DNA from: Polyodon spathula
Taxonomy: Eukaryota > Chordata > Actinopteri > Acipenseriformes > Polyodontidae
Assembly: GCF_017654505.1 (NCBI RefSeq)
Contig: NC_054538.1
Location: 23,774,283-23,838,282, forward strand
Direction: 5' to 3'
Length of the DNA: 64,000 nucleotides
Made by a program: the position numbers and the translations under genes. Numbering within the stretch: position 1 is the stretch's first letter; every line of letters begins with the position of its first letter. The notes below the pieces were generated by a model. That model had not been told where the DNA came from and did not search any database. It worked only from the letters and a program-made list of their open reading frames with translations. Shown piece after piece: positions 24,687 through 38,060 of this stretch.

Positions 24687-24760
<74 letters not shown>
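24686..24760. repeat. (TG)n(TA)n microsatellite
   Basis: A short TG run leads into more than 60 bases of TA. Confidence 0.97.
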
Positions 24761-24761
<1 letters not shown>

Positions 24762-25379
24762 CCAGAAATGTTTAGTTTTCCAGTTTCTCTTGTTGCTGCA
24801 TTTTCATATATAATTATTTTACACTCCTACACATTCCATAAATACACAGTATTTCCCCCACCTGAAAAAATGTGTGGGCAATATATGTTGTTAGTCTGAT
24901 CACCATTCCATATACCATTGGTAGTTTTGTTGAAAACCCTTTTTGCCTAACTTTAACTTTTATGTGTTGCTAGATTGATGTTTAGCAATACAATAGCAAT
25001 ACCACCTTTACAGACCATAACAGTATGTCAGATTAAGGACTGACATCTTTGTGATGTATTGTTTTATTTTATAAAATGTAATTGTGAAAAGACAGCTTTG
25101 TCCCTTGGTAGAAGTAAAAACCTGCATAGACTTACAGAGAGGCTTAGGAGCAAAGTCTTATGAAAATGGAAGGTATCAAGTTAAATTATAATTTAAAATG
25201 AAGAGGGGTTTATTAGTAGTGCAGGGTGTAATGCTTTATGGGATTATCTGCTTTCAGAACATATCTTGCACAAAAAACTTGAAACCTGTGGAAATGCTTG
25301 TACCAATTTAAAATTCCTTTTTTTGTATGCATTTAGAATTGAATTTAGTAATACTCAAACTTATCTTTAATTAAGCAGG

Positions 25380-25422
<43 letters not shown>

Positions 25423-25437
25423 TTATTAATAATAATA
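25380..25437. repeat. (TTA)n microsatellite
   Basis: About 14 perfect TTA units followed by decayed units. Confidence 0.95.
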
Positions 25438-27389
25438 TGAAAGATATACTCCATTTCTTTCTGATTTTAACATGGCCTTAATTAACCGAATTCACACAGT
25501 TTCAAATTATGACAATGAAGAGGGGTTTATTCGTCCTACATAGTGTAATTATAGTGCTTTGCCTTGTTATGTGGTAATACTTACACATTGATGCAGAATA
25601 AAATTAATTCAATTGTATTTCAGAACTGGAACAAAAGGACACACTTAAAGTGTATTTACTAAGCTGAAAGGAAAAATAACTAGTACTACTTTAACCAGCC
25701 TGCAGCATATAACCTCGGCCTACATATTACTAAGCCAAGGATGTGCGTGGTGTAGTAAAATATGCAGGTAAGACATTGTGGGACACATTTACTAGGCAGG
25801 TTTATGTAGATGAACTGGAGTTACTGGTTTACTAATGCGTATGAGTAGATATACTTCCAATTAAAATTCTGCATTGGAAACCAGCCTCACCAATCAGTTA
25901 CTTACTGTATATGCAGATTTGTATGATTTATTTCACATAAACATACCTTTTGAAGACAATGATTACTATTTCCAAACAAACTACAGCATTATTTTAAAAA
26001 GAGGCAACATTAGAACTACTGTAAGTTTAAAAAAAGATTTAAAACATGTGTTCAAAAGTGATAATCCACATGATTATGATATGTTCCTCTGGAACATTCT
26101 GCTGTCAGTAGTCTAAATCAGATCAGAAAAAAAAAACACTTTGCAACCTAGTTATTATTGTGCAAAACCATGCTGACTGAGTGATGGAGGGTTTGTGGGT
26201 TACTTTAGGATATTTTTCTTTTTTTTTTTTTTTTTTACAGAGGTAAATACGTATTTGCCTTGTTCAGTTTTGTTTTCTGTTTACAGTAATAGTAACTAAC
26301 AGACCCTTTTAATGCACTTCTGGTTTTAATAGTGACTGGACACGGATAATTGTATCGTGTAAAACTTAAAGTAACCAATACGCTTTACCTACCCACTTCT
26401 AATTAACCCGCATAAAAATATTTCACTAGCCATTTACCAGCAACTTTAAAAAACAATCACCCCTTACAAACACTCCTCACTGTACTAACAAAGTAGTAAG
26501 ATTCATTTGGTTACTGATAACGAAAATGTCCAAGAATACTCTTCTGTTGTATTTTGTACACATCCATTTACAGCAACACCCATCCTCTAACATTCTGGTC
26601 ATTTGATTTCAGAAAGGTCTCTTGAGACTTACTGTATGACGGCAGCTGTGATGGCGTTATTAACCAGTGTGGGCTTAAGTATGAATACTAAATCAAGCAA
26701 AAACCTGATCCTATATCAGAGTTACTGACTCTTGCTTATTTTAATTGTATGAGACAAATCAGCTTGCTCCACCTTGTGCCGCATATAGATTAGTTTTATA
26801 AAACTGTGGTGAATTAATTGCTAAGTTTGGGCTTTCAAATTGAGCTCTGATTACACTAGCCCAACAGAGTTAAATGGATGTACTGCGTTTAACATCTATA
26901 CTTAATAGCTTGTTGAAATATTGACCTGGGCCTTTTTACAGCTTCACTCTTGAGGGAAAGTGTTTGTAGTTCATCTAGAACTTCCACTCTCACAGCCCTG
27001 ACCAAATGTCACCTGTCTTAAGGAATTAGTCATTTCTCATTTGGTTTCACAAACTCTTCTCCCTGACCTGCTGTCAGGTTATCCCACTGTCATTTGGTTA
27101 TGAAAATGTGATGAGGTTTCTAATTTGCTTTAATTTAAAGAGAAACTACAGTTAAAGAATGCACAAAAAGCTGTGCATAATAAATACAGACCCAGTCACT
27201 ATGAAGGCAGAATTGATAAATAAATATCTAACAAATGTTTTATATAGAAAAAGGACAGTAATTTATTTTTTAAATTTTATTATTCAACACCAGTGTAAAT
27301 ATTGACTGGTCATGTGCACACAAGAGAACACATTTTTTTAGCATTTATAAGTCACAATCTAACATGAACTTGACTGTTAATTGGAGGAG

Positions 27390-28705
27390 ACACTACATAC
27401 ACCCTTCTCTAATTACATTGGTTAACCAACCCTTCTTGCAACTATATCTTCCCTCCAAGAAATGATTTTGGGGAGCTCCAACACTTGACCTTGGCTTGAC
27501 CAAAAGACAAGATCCTTAGCCAAAACTGTCTATAAATACCTATACAAGTTCATATTTATTACAGTATGTGTATTTTATAAATTGCCAGACATGACCAAAC
27601 CAATTTAATTAAAATACAAGGTGAAGAGTGGTATCCCCTGCTGAAACACAGCTGCCACCTGCAAATTAGCAAGAATAAAGAGTCATGAGCAGTAATGTGG
27701 TTGTTGGCATCACACTTCTTGGACGTTGACAGAATAGGACCCCTTGTGATTTATGTAGCGGTGCCTATTCTGTGTTGCTGCACATGTGTGCAATCAGTGG
27801 CTCCCAGGACACCAGGAAACCCATACCTCTCAAGAAAACCCTGCTTTGTATTTTGTTGCAGCTAATGAGACACAGGGAAATGGATGAATTCTCCTGCCCG
27901 CTTTAGTAAAGCTGCAGGTACATCTCGCACTGCACATGATATAGCCGACTGGCTCATGTCTGCAGTATAAGGTATACTTTTTGGCACAAAATCAAATTCC
28001 ACTTAATATACATACTTTGTATATTGCAACAGGTCACCAACATTTCTGGGGCAAAATAGGCTTTATGGGTGTGATTCACCAAATATGTTGGTTGCAAATA
28101 TTTATGGCTTTACAGTAACCCACAGTACATTGGAACAAGCCAGTGGCATAAAATGTCAGTGCAATGTTAGCTCTACAGGCAAACAGTGTGCTCTCTGCAT
28201 GTCTCCTTCCAGGTCAGCCTGAAGCAGTTGGAAGATGTCAGTGACTGTTTGTCTCTTGAGGCAACATTGCTGCATACATGTGTCAGACAGGCTCAGAAAA
28301 GACAGATGACTTCTAAATATTTGAGGACGTCTGGATACATAGAAATCCAACGCGCACTCCATATTTATTTTATTTCTCTTTTCTCTCTCTCTCTTTTCAT
28401 TGCTTGCTTCCCTGGCATTTTCAGCAGTATATATAGTCGACCATGTAATTTGCACTCTAGACCTGGTTTTCACGTCAATTGAAACGCTAAATCGCTACAT
28501 TTGTATGTAAATGAGGACACTCCCCTAACGTTCAGCCCATGTCCAGTGCTAACGCTGACTTGCCGGATGGGCAATCAAACACGGTTGCTAAATCACATAG
28601 GTGGGCAAAGTCTGTTTGCCCACAAATGCACCTGATTTTGGTGCGCTGTCTGCAAAAGTGTTTTGTGATTGCCTTAGAGATTTGCGAACATTGCTAAATA
28701 GGGCC
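27390..28705 (-). pseudogene. Harbinger transposase, decayed copy
   Basis: Reading the minus strand right to left, the N-terminal part (about 28350-28130) has FRSHLSFLSLSDT, LLQADLEGDMQRAHCLPVEL and LTLHFM. Next, at about 27960-27870, comes MSQSAISCAVRDVPAALLKR with AGEFIHFP. Then at about 27820-27715 come GVLGATDCTHVQQH and INHKGSYSVNVQ, and after that HDSLFL. This is the order of HARBI1-like DDE_4 nucleases. The Asp of GATDCTH is the first catalytic residue and HKGYHSxNVQ is conserved in the family. Stops and shifts between blocks show it is dead. The right end, read inward, begins AGGGCCCTATTTAGCAA (28689-28705), a plausible terminal inverted repeat. The left terminus was not found. Confidence 0.75.
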
Positions 28706-29143
28706 CTTGGTCTTTGTTCATCAGTCATACTTTACTCGAAATAAAATAATTCCCTTCTTTATTTTTTGTAAATTCCTGAAAAGGTTTTGTGAGCACAGCT
28801 TGTCTGATGAACTTGTCATGTCATCCCAATTTCAGCATTATATTGTATTAATGAAACTAATAGGGAAAATTATTTGTTCTTTACTTTAAGTATGGCATTT
28901 CTATCACTAGTCAAACCCTGCTATAGTAATGTCTTCATAAGGATTAAATTGTCGAGATTTTTTTTTTTCTTTTGAGTATCCGTGCCTTTTCTTAAGCCTT
29001 AATACAAAATTATATGTGTCATAAAACATTAGTGTCTATAACTTTCCATGATGAATTAAGTTTCCTACATTAAATTAAATGAATAAGCTTTTAGTAATAC
29101 AGTCTTACCGTCTATCAGCATCAATGTACTTTACTTTCTTTTG

Positions 29144-29217
<74 letters not shown>

Positions 29218-29219
29218 AT
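29144..29219. repeat. (TA)n microsatellite
   Basis: A long TA tract, with decayed TATG units after it. Confidence 0.97.
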
Positions 29220-31966
29220 GTATGTATGTATATATGTTTGTGCTAAATAAATATATATGTCATGTATTTAATATGTATGTGGTGTGTTTTCTTTTAACAC
29301 ACACTCTTAGTCAAAAGTAAATATAGATTACTATTTTTATTTTTTTAACAGTACCCTTTCACACAAACGTAGCAGGAATATGCTTACCTTGTCTAATGTA
29401 AACAAAATATTAATAATCTGAACACTGAAAATACATTTTTAAACTAAATTTTGTGGTTGTAAATTGAGAATTTTACAATTCCCTTTTGGTTAACATCTAT
29501 TTAAACACAGCTGTGGTTTTGGTATTAAAAGAGGTACATTAGAAGTTCACTTTTGATGTGACGTCTGTCATCCCTGAGCACATTTTTAAAACGTTAGAAG
29601 AATCATTCTGCGTCTGACACTATTACAATGACTGTTAAGCACTGCAGGGCAACTACTGCAAGAGTTGCAAATCAGGGGATATGCTCCAAAACTATAAACC
29701 TTCCTCCCTTCAGGTTTTGCATTATCAAGGGTATGCAGAGGTATATTTTCTGCACAAAGGACTTTGGTTAATTAAAAAAGTATATTTCTCCTTTAAAGCT
29801 GCTCCCTCTGCTTTTATGAAATTGTTTGGGATATTGCTCTGCTAATTGCTTAGAACTTCATTTTGCTCTTGTTTATAGTTCTATGTAAGCATTCACCTTT
29901 ATTTGACATTTACTGACTGCTTTAACTTTGCACTGTCACCAATTCAGAAGACTTGTACTGCTCACTTCCTGCTTTCACGCTGAGTGGAAACAAATAGCAA
30001 TATTCATGAGTGCTGTGAAAGTCACGACTACCGTAATATAATCGTACCCTTAATCAGAGTTTAACCTTCATAGTGTTGCATGTGTATTCGTTTTCAAGTA
30101 TAAACAATGTTACCTTACCAAAAAAAGTTTTTGTGCTGTTTTGCCATTCTCTGGTTTTCTCATTTTAAAGAGATCAACCTCCTGCTGGGCTACCTGAGTG
30201 AATTATTTGTGTATTTTATATTTAGGTCCTGGAAATAAAATTCCAGCCATCAAAGTGCTACTTGAAAAAATCACTGGCTTGATTTAAAAAAAAAACTACG
30301 GGAATCAAGATTTACCTGCAAAAGGCAACAGAAGTAACCTGTCATTCAAATACTGCTACCTTATCACTGGATAAGAACAATACCTGGGTTAGCTTTTCTA
30401 AAAAATGACCAGTAATGGTATAATACATGTTCCATGAGCCTTTTAATAGGTTTTTTTTGTATTTTTAATTTATTTATTTATTTATTTTATCAATTATTGT
30501 ATTCGGGGTTGAATAAACACATTACATCATGTATTGCATTGTGTAGCAGAGTAGAGTAACTTATATCTACACTAGTCATATTTAACCAAAGCTGGATTAA
30601 CAAGCTTCATATGATTCAATAATTTGGTTAATTCATTTCCATGAATTTTATTTGTGTTCATCAGTGTACAAATGGTATCTCTCAAGCAGAACTATTTAAA
30701 ATGGCATGCATTGTGGACGTTATGCTGGGAAACTCTGTAGTGTGTTATTTTGTCAGTTTGTTTCTGGAACGTTAGCAAGAAAGAAAATCCATTTACAATC
30801 TTTTTCTATTTTGAGGAGAATCAGTTAATGCACCAATCAGCTGAAACACTGGATGTTTTAGAATAAATTATATTGACATGTGCCTCTATTGCCATCTGCT
30901 GTTAGAAGTTTGGGATTTATTTTATATCTGTTTTGCTTTCTGGTGTGAAGATGTCTTTTCATGACCTTGTATTTGCATGGGGAGAAGTTTGAGTTCCAAC
31001 AGCTAAAACTACCTGGCAAAAGTAAAGACACAGACTATAAAAACACAGGTTTGATATCTGATAAAGTAAAATGCACAGAAGGCTAAATTATAGAAGACTT
31101 AATAGATTCCAATGAATTATATTATAGTGGAAATGTTGATATGCAGCCTTACTAGGGTACATATTTGTATTTAAAGTTTTGATTTCTGTGAAGATTCCAA
31201 GTGCATGCCAACAAGCTGTTTAAGTTCACTCACACACATATCTCTAAAAAATTGCTTTTAGAAAGGGTGGTGGGAGGAGGATAAAATGTGAATTCTGTCA
31301 CTGTGAATATTCCCTATCAACCTTAAAAAAATGTTTATTTTAAATGGTTCTTGTTTACCTTTAATACTATTTTTTTTTTCTTAGCACAAAACTATAACCT
31401 ACATTTTCCCCACATTATCACTGTCTAATCTAAAAACTATGTAGGTTTTTGACCTTGTTGAACATTCAATTTTGACCTATATTTGTTGATTTTTTTTTCT
31501 TTTTAAACGGTTGTCCTTATGTAGCACAAAACATACTCTGTAGTACTCTGTACACAGTACTGTGCTTTGCTGCAATGAAATTGAATTATGAAGGGTGCAA
31601 TGGAGTCATTTCTAGCCACCTTACCTTGGCATATGTCAATGAAGCAGGATGATACATGAAAAAAAAAAAAAAACTGATTCAAGCATTGCAGAAATAATCA
31701 TATAATGTCTTATGATATTATGTCCTCCTTTTTCCAAGTACCAGTGCTAGCTGAGATCCATCAACACGTTATGTCATGATACATTTCCCTTGCCGTTGTG
31801 CCCTGTCTATATGTGGATATTAAAAGACTACTGCATTTGAAGTGTCGGCATTTATAGAGACTCCATTACATGATTCTCCTCTCAAGTATGCATCATTTTC
31901 ATGGTCAGATGCATGTGTTGTGAATAACATATATTCTAATGAGATTTTTTTTTTCTTTCTTCACAG

Positions 31967-32075
31967 ATATCAGTTGCCTGTTAGTGCATATGGAGGATAC
32001 TGTATGATTGAAGTGGCTGTGAATAATCATGTGCCTTCCAAGCAGAAGGAATACTTGTCCCACCGTGTATTTGAG
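31967..32075 (+). CDS. eys: EYS exon, laminin G domain (part 2)
   Basis: The acceptor TTCTTCACAG has a long T-run before it; the donor after GAG is GTAATA. The 109-bp exon completes a Gln codon from the previous exon, then encodes YQLPVSAYGGYCMIEVAVNN and HVPSKQKEYLSHRVFE. It ends exactly at a codon boundary. The hydrophobic GGYCMIEVAV strand and the following basic loop fit the middle of a laminin G domain. Reading on without splicing reaches a stop within a few codons of the intron. Confidence 0.92.
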
Positions 32076-32960
32076 GTAATAACAGGTTATTGTTAATAGA
32101 TTAACACATGTCATCAACTCAGCACATCTGTGCTTTGGTATTTAAACATTGATTTGTTCAGTTATATCTATAAACAGTGATACTTGTGTGGTTTTGTTTT
32201 GCATGATACATTATTTCCCACCAGGAAGAATATTTGCTTTTTAAAGAGAAATTGAACACCATTAGAGTGTTTAGCATCAGGGATGTGCTGCAGCGTGCTT
32301 CAGTGCCAATTTTTTTATTTGCTACTCAGTGAAAATTGGGTTGCGATTAAATTATAACTTAAGAATTGTAGTGCACTCTGTTTAAATGTCATATTAAATT
32401 GAAGCTTTGGGAGCTGCCATATAAGTCTGTGCCATCAAGCTGATTTGGTCACGTTTATAGTCCTAGTGAATAAAAACCTCATGATATATACTTGTGTCAT
32501 GTCATGTGATAACTTCTCACTTACCCCTGCCATATCTGTTGGAATACTGTCTTAATGTTAGCTACTTTGTGACTGTTTATGCTTTAGAATTTTTTTTTTT
32601 TTTTAACAGCATGCTAATTATTTGCCAGTAGAATATATCTGATTAAGTTATCTCATCTCAGACAATGTCTCCTTTTCTAACTGTGTCTATTTTCTGTAAT
32701 TTTCACATATCACTTTTAGACTTACTCAGAAGTCATTTTAATACCAGCATAAGGTAATAGAGCTTTGTTCAAATTAGGGCTGTCAGTTAAGCTTCCAAAT
32801 AGCAATTGATGAATTGGGCACACAAACTATAATAATAATATAATAATAATCATATAATAATCATTCAAAAAATATTATGCCTGGATGCTGTACATTACAT
32901 TAATCTGCATGTGATTAAATACATAATCTTTACAGTAAAAGAAAACATAAAATATGGTTT

Positions 32961-32962
<2 letters not shown>

Positions 32963-33019
<57 letters not shown>
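32963..33019. repeat. (TC)n microsatellite
   Basis: Twenty-eight TC units inside the hAT-like element. Confidence 0.97.
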
Positions 33020-33021
<2 letters not shown>

Positions 33022-34044
33022 GCCTTTATAATAATAACTGTGCCGACTATTCTTTTCAGGAGTTAAATCGGAAAGAAAACAACATAACATCTTGTTGGGT
33101 TTATGTCAGTGATAACTCTGTGATAATAATAACTGTGTGGCTTCCAATACGCAACGCTTTATCTACAGTTATTGCGCAGATATAGTTTCTTACAAAGAAG
33201 ATGAAATAAGTAACTTTTATTTAAAAATAAATAAGCAAATAAATAAAATAAAAATTAAATAATGCAGAGCACATTAAGTGTGCTTTCTCCTTTGAATGAA
33301 ATATTTCCGTGGCAGAGTTGCAAATTCTGTTTTCTCCTGCTTAGTAATTAAACTCCACCCATGCTTTGATTGGATGCCATTGTTATGACAAGACAGAATT
33401 TAGCGATCAGGACTTGTTACAAACAGACACACATATCCCACTAACTCGTTTGCGACTGTCGTCAAAATCCAACTGGCTCAATATAATGGTTGTTTTTGCG
33501 ATAATCCATAACAGAATTTACAAATGACAAATACAACCAACACAATTCAAACTTGATCAGTAGCATACAGAGATCAGAAAACAGAATACGTAGGATATAT
33601 ATTTTTAAATGTGATTGTAAGATATCTATTTTTAAATTAATTATAAATATGTAGCTACAGTAAGCACTTCTAGGAAGTGAATTGTGAAAGTAACATAAAC
33701 AAACTTTGCCATCAGATCCAAAATCTACAAACTAACAAGGAAATTGCTAGGCTTTATGTACTACGTGCAAAAAAATAAATAAAAAAGCAGCAACACAGCC
33801 TACTCCAGTAGGGTAACTAGGCTTGGAAATGTGGGTGGGCCCCAATTTAAGTTGGACGGGCAATGACCAAAGGTCTGACATCAGAGGAAATAGTTTACAT
33901 TTCAAAAATTATTTAAATCAATTAAATCCCTGAATACATTTAGCTATTTCCACTGTAAATCCATATAAAATGTCTGAAGTAGACAAAAAATAAATGTACA
34001 TATATCCGTAGTGAATGCACTTTAGAAAGCTAAACCAGCGAGAA

Positions 34045-35140
34045 CACATCGAAAGGAATGGTAGTTCCTCGCACCAAGTTACAGCGAACTGCGAGAACTG
34101 CCAGTGGCTATCTGTACAGCACTGGTACTGTACGTGTTTTCGGGGTAATTGGGAAGCAAAACTAAATCAGCCAAAACCATCTTTCCACTTTTAATATGTA
34201 GTCCCCAACACTTTAGGTGAAATGTAAAAAACAAAGTCAATACCTGTCATACAGTAAAAGAAATAAGTAGCCAAAGGAAGGTAAAAATGTCCATCTCCTT
34301 TTTCTTGTTCTTCTGCTTTATTTTTACAAACCCCAGGCATTTTTATCCACCCATATGTATATTACAAAACATCTGTGTTTAATAACAATTAATTTATTTG
34401 GTCAACATGGAAATATACTAGGGAACAAACTTATTGTGACGTCTATATCATTTATATTAAATGATGTATTTCTGTTTTAAAATTGAACATTTGCTTCCAA
34501 AAAAATCTTTCAGTTGTGTTAACTGTCAGTGCTACATGATTAGTTGAGACAAGCAGTATTTTGAAAGATGAAGTCAGCCAGATGAGAATTCTCGGAACTT
34601 TGTTATGTTTTTGGAATTTTTCGAGCCATCATTCATCTTCATCATCCTCATTCTGAGATTTTGATCTTGAGCTCTGAAAATTTTTGGTTTGCTGTCTGTG
34701 TAACGCTCATTGTGGTCCCTATTGGTGCAAGGAAGTACAGTTTCCTCTCTCGATACTGGTTGATGAGAGTAACGCTATTTGTGACATTAATTTCTGAGAA
34801 TTTGCTATGCTATCAATATCCAATATATATGGTAAAAGTAAAACATAAATAAATACATTAATAAATATTGAAAGAAATTAATACATAGACTATTTATTTA
34901 TTTATCTTGACATTTATTTTCACTATCATATAAACACCATTTAATACTGTATGAAACAAAAATAAATATTTAACAGTTCTTGTTCAATTGTATATTACTG
35001 AAGATTTTTGTATATAAAGGTCATCATGCTTTCATATATTTTTACTTTCAAATTAAAAAATATATTGTAATGACCCAGACAATTGCTTTGTTGCAGGACT
35101 TGCTGTCTGATCAGTTTGTCTTGTCTGTCTTCTATATTTG
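34045..35140. repeat. Interspersed repeat block, copy 1
   Basis: Homologous in order and orientation to 48445-49580. Examples are 'cttcctcgc.ccaagtta', 'gtgaaatgtaaaaaa', 'aaagtcaatacctgtcata', 'attctgagatt.tgatctt' and 'ggactt..tgt..g.tcagtttgtct'. By eye about four bases in five agree. It is the internal part of the hAT-like element here. Confidence 0.8.
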
Positions 35141-35871
35141 AATGAAAAACACACTGGAAATGTAAAAATGTAAAAAGATTTGCCCAGCGTGACCTGCATG
35201 AGATTTATAGTATTGTGTTTGTTTCTTTTGTTTTTGTTTGAATCTTTTATTTTGCTCAGTAAGTGTGTTGTTGTTAAACCTTTTATTTTATTATTGTTTG
35301 AATGAACAGTGCCGTAGCACCTTTTGACCTGCAGTACTGCATCTGCAACAGAGCATGTTACAAAAATGTAATTATTTAATCGATTATCCAGTATTTATCA
35401 CGATGTATATAATGAAGAATGGATCGATTGAAGAATCGTTTTTCGATTTAATCGTAGCAGCCCTTGTTCAAATTAGTTCTTCTCAGATTTCTCCCCAGTC
35501 GTAATTACATGCTAATTATGAAACATTTATAGATAGAAAACTAGTTGTGAATTACCAGATTCATAAGCAAAACCCTTATGGTAAATATTTAAGCTATCAT
35601 TAAAAAAAAACAAAAAAAAAAACACATTAATTGAAGACAGATGATTCTTTCTATATATCTTGGGAACCTGTTTGCACATAAATGGTAATAACATGTTTTC
35701 ATGGTAGGTGTTTTTTGATTTGATATGCTATGTGTGAAGAAGGATCCGCAACACAGACTTGCATTTATCAATATGTTTTTACTAATAGCAGTAGCAAATT
35801 GGATGATATTTTTACCAAATAAAATAAAATGTGTTAAAGGAAACTGTTTCTGATTGTATTTTCACCAACAG

Positions 35872-36092
35872 GCTAATTTTGGCCCAGTATTCCTTGGCAA
35901 TATTCCTTCACATTCTGAGCTGTATGATGGAGCTGAGAAGGTAATTGGCTTTCATGGCTGCATTCGAGAGCTGCAAGTGAACACAAAGGAGCTCTTTATT
36001 GTGGATGAGGCAGTGAGGGGGAAGAATATTGAAAATTGCAACGCTCCTGTTTGCCAGTACCACCCCTGTCGCAATGGGGGCGTGTGTGTTAG
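35872..36092 (+). CDS. eys: EYS exon, end of laminin G domain and start of an EGF repeat
   Basis: The acceptor is ACCAACAG before 35872 and the donor GTAGGT after 36092; the length is 221 bp. Frame 1 starts at a codon boundary and reads ANFGPVFLGNIPSHSELYDG, then GFHGCIRELQVN, the strand and Cys typical of the C-terminal end of laminin G domains. VRGKNIENC closes the domain. An EGF repeat then opens with CQYHPCRNGGVCV (the C-x-x-x-P-C-x-N-G-G-x-C pattern). The split codon AG|T continues into the next exon. Start and end are fixed by the frame on both sides. Confidence 0.95.
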
Positions 36093-37944
36093 GTAGGTAC
36101 AGTACACTATGTTAATTTATACAAAGTTTACTTCCTGAAAAATAAAAATATATACTGTATAGTTCATACTGTATGGGCATTATTAGTAGAAGGGGTAGGG
36201 TGTTGGATTCTCAAACCCTATTTGTTTTTCTTTAGTGCCTTGGATTTGTTAGATTTAAATTAATCTATACTCTCAGATTGTGGGTCATTAAAAACACCCT
36301 CTGTATGACACAGTTGGCAGTCTTTGCTCAATGTGTCCACTCTTCCATGTTTACTTATGCACTGTTTCCACCAAATACTTGTACCCCGATAGTGATGGCT
36401 GCCCATGCTCCAATCCAGAATTGTTCATCTTTCATGCCACGTCTTGTCAAGGCAAAAGTTGGCCTAATCCAATAATGAGTAAACATACACCCTCTGTCGC
36501 AACAAAGAAATAATGAATCTACTACTACATAAAAAGAAGCACACTTGAAAACTGGAATAAAAACTAATACAATTTAAGGTCTCTTAAAGAGTAAGTAGTG
36601 GGGTTCCAAAAAGATAGCATTACCGTCCTCACGTGTTGCTACAACTGTTTAAATAATGTGACAACTGTTTTACACTTATAACTTCAAAGTCTGATACTAA
36701 GGTCTTTTCAAAATGTCTTCTCTAGTGCAGTTTGGTTTGAAATCAGGGGTGTGTGAAACAGGTAACACAACAATAACGATCTGTTATGTGGTACGGAACA
36801 GTCTTTTTTTAATTGTTCTTCCTGCAGTGATTTAGAGGATACACCCCTGATCTCAAACCCACTAGTGCAGACACTTTGAAAAGACCATTGACACTGACTT
36901 TAAAGTTCTAGGTGTAAACAGTTGTCAGGATGTTAACAATGAAAAGAAAAATTACATGTACATGATTTAAACAGTTGTAGCAACACGTGGGGAAGCGTAA
37001 AGCTACGTGGAGACATCTAACCCCGTTTCTTACTCTAAGAACTTTAAACCCTTAGGCACCTTGTATTCAAAGACAATTATAAAATGTAAGAGTGATTTCT
37101 TTGGAAAGTACTTTTCTTAACATCTGTCTGCAGTGTGCAAAAGTATTAACTTCCCTGTGTGAGAGTGTGCCTAAAACTATTACCATAGTAATTATTCTTG
37201 ATATGTCTGTTTTACACATACTGGAGCAACAGATAGGTCCATTAATGCTAATCAATTTTGTACATTGGCTTTGTTGTCTTTGTAACAGCATTATTAATGT
37301 GCCCTAAAAGAACCAATACAACAGTAATACAATTATGAGTAATACATAGTTAGAATTTTACTCTAAAGGATTTTTTTTACAAGACCTGTATTAATTCTGG
37401 TCCCTCTTTAGACCTACTCCTGATACAAAGCCACAGGTTACAGAACCCTCACACAGTATGTATTAATAGAATGTTTTAATGGTATTTCATTTTGAAGGTT
37501 TACAGGGTATTATTTTGTGTGTGTGTGTGTGTATGTGTGTGTGTCCTAGTAAGAGCGGCATGTGGAAATATCAGTTTTACATAAAAAGAGACTTACATTT
37601 ATCAAATGAGTTTTATTAGAAACAATTTGAAAATAAAAAGATGAATAAATGTGAACCCTGTTGGATCTCCAGGTATATGAGAAGCAAACAATAAACAAAA
37701 GTACTAGTGAGTACAGTGTTGAGATTTCAAAGGTGCGGTACAGGGTAAACAAGGTGTTTTTCATTTCATTCTGTAGCATTTAACAGAAATTAGAACATGG
37801 TGTATTTTCTCATTAAATTAATCGAATAAGGGATACTGGTTGATAAAGTGCAGCAGTGCACAGCAAGCGCCATTCTGTATTTGTTTCATCCATAACATAA
37901 ATTACTGAATTGAGCCAATTAAGGGGCTAGTATAAGGATACATG

Positions 37945-38060
37945 CAAAGTGATTTGTGGCTGCAAAACACCCATATTGCAGCCAAAATCTACATTTTGCA
38001 CACACAAACCGTGCTTAGCTGCCATAAAGTGCATCATGTAACACAAAGATGATTAAAAAT
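37945..38060 (+). repeat. Unnamed interspersed repeat, copy 2
   Basis: Same ordered blocks as 19834-19965 ('gcaaagtgatttg', 'tgcaaaa', 'cccata', 'tgcagcc', 'aaagtgcatcatgtaa'). Confidence 0.55.

Larger units (their letters stand above)
17787..31966 (+). other. eys: EYS intron, 14.2 kb
   Basis: No exon was recognised. Exon phases on both sides join without a gap in the laminin G fold, so none is expected. Listed separately are a Tc1 remnant, a MITE end, a minisatellite, two LTR-like modules, microsatellites and a Harbinger remnant. Nothing recognisable was seen in 17800-19830, 24770-27380 (other than a TTA array at 25380) and 29230-31960. Confidence 0.85.
32775..35465. mobile_element. hAT-like DNA transposon, 2.7 kb, without visible transposase
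   Basis: The same 8 bases, GTTCAAAT, flank both ends (32767-32774 and 35466-35473), the target-duplication length of the hAT superfamily. The left end begins TAGGGCTGTCAGTTAA. The right end, inverted, begins AAGGGCTGCTACGATTAAA, so the terminal inverted repeat shares AGGGCTG plus a looser ATTAA-rich stretch. No long open frame or recognisable transposase motif was found, so it is probably non-autonomous or decayed. An internal block (about 34045-35140) recurs at about 48445-49580. An element with these termini was probably mobilised by a Charlie/hobo-type enzyme encoded elsewhere. Confidence 0.75.
32076..35871 (+). other. eys: EYS intron, 3.8 kb
   Basis: Mostly occupied by the hAT-like element at 32775-35465, which contains a TC microsatellite. 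The last 406 bases before the acceptor contain no recognised repeat other than short A-runs at 35600-35623. Confidence 0.9.

Noticed and set aside
25874..26116. 80-codon plus-strand frame starting from a non-ATG-like context
   Set aside because: No recognisable motif; lies in an EYS intron with no supporting splice sites.
31905..32117. Minus-strand frame over an EYS exon
   Set aside because: Shadow of the plus-strand exon; no independent support.
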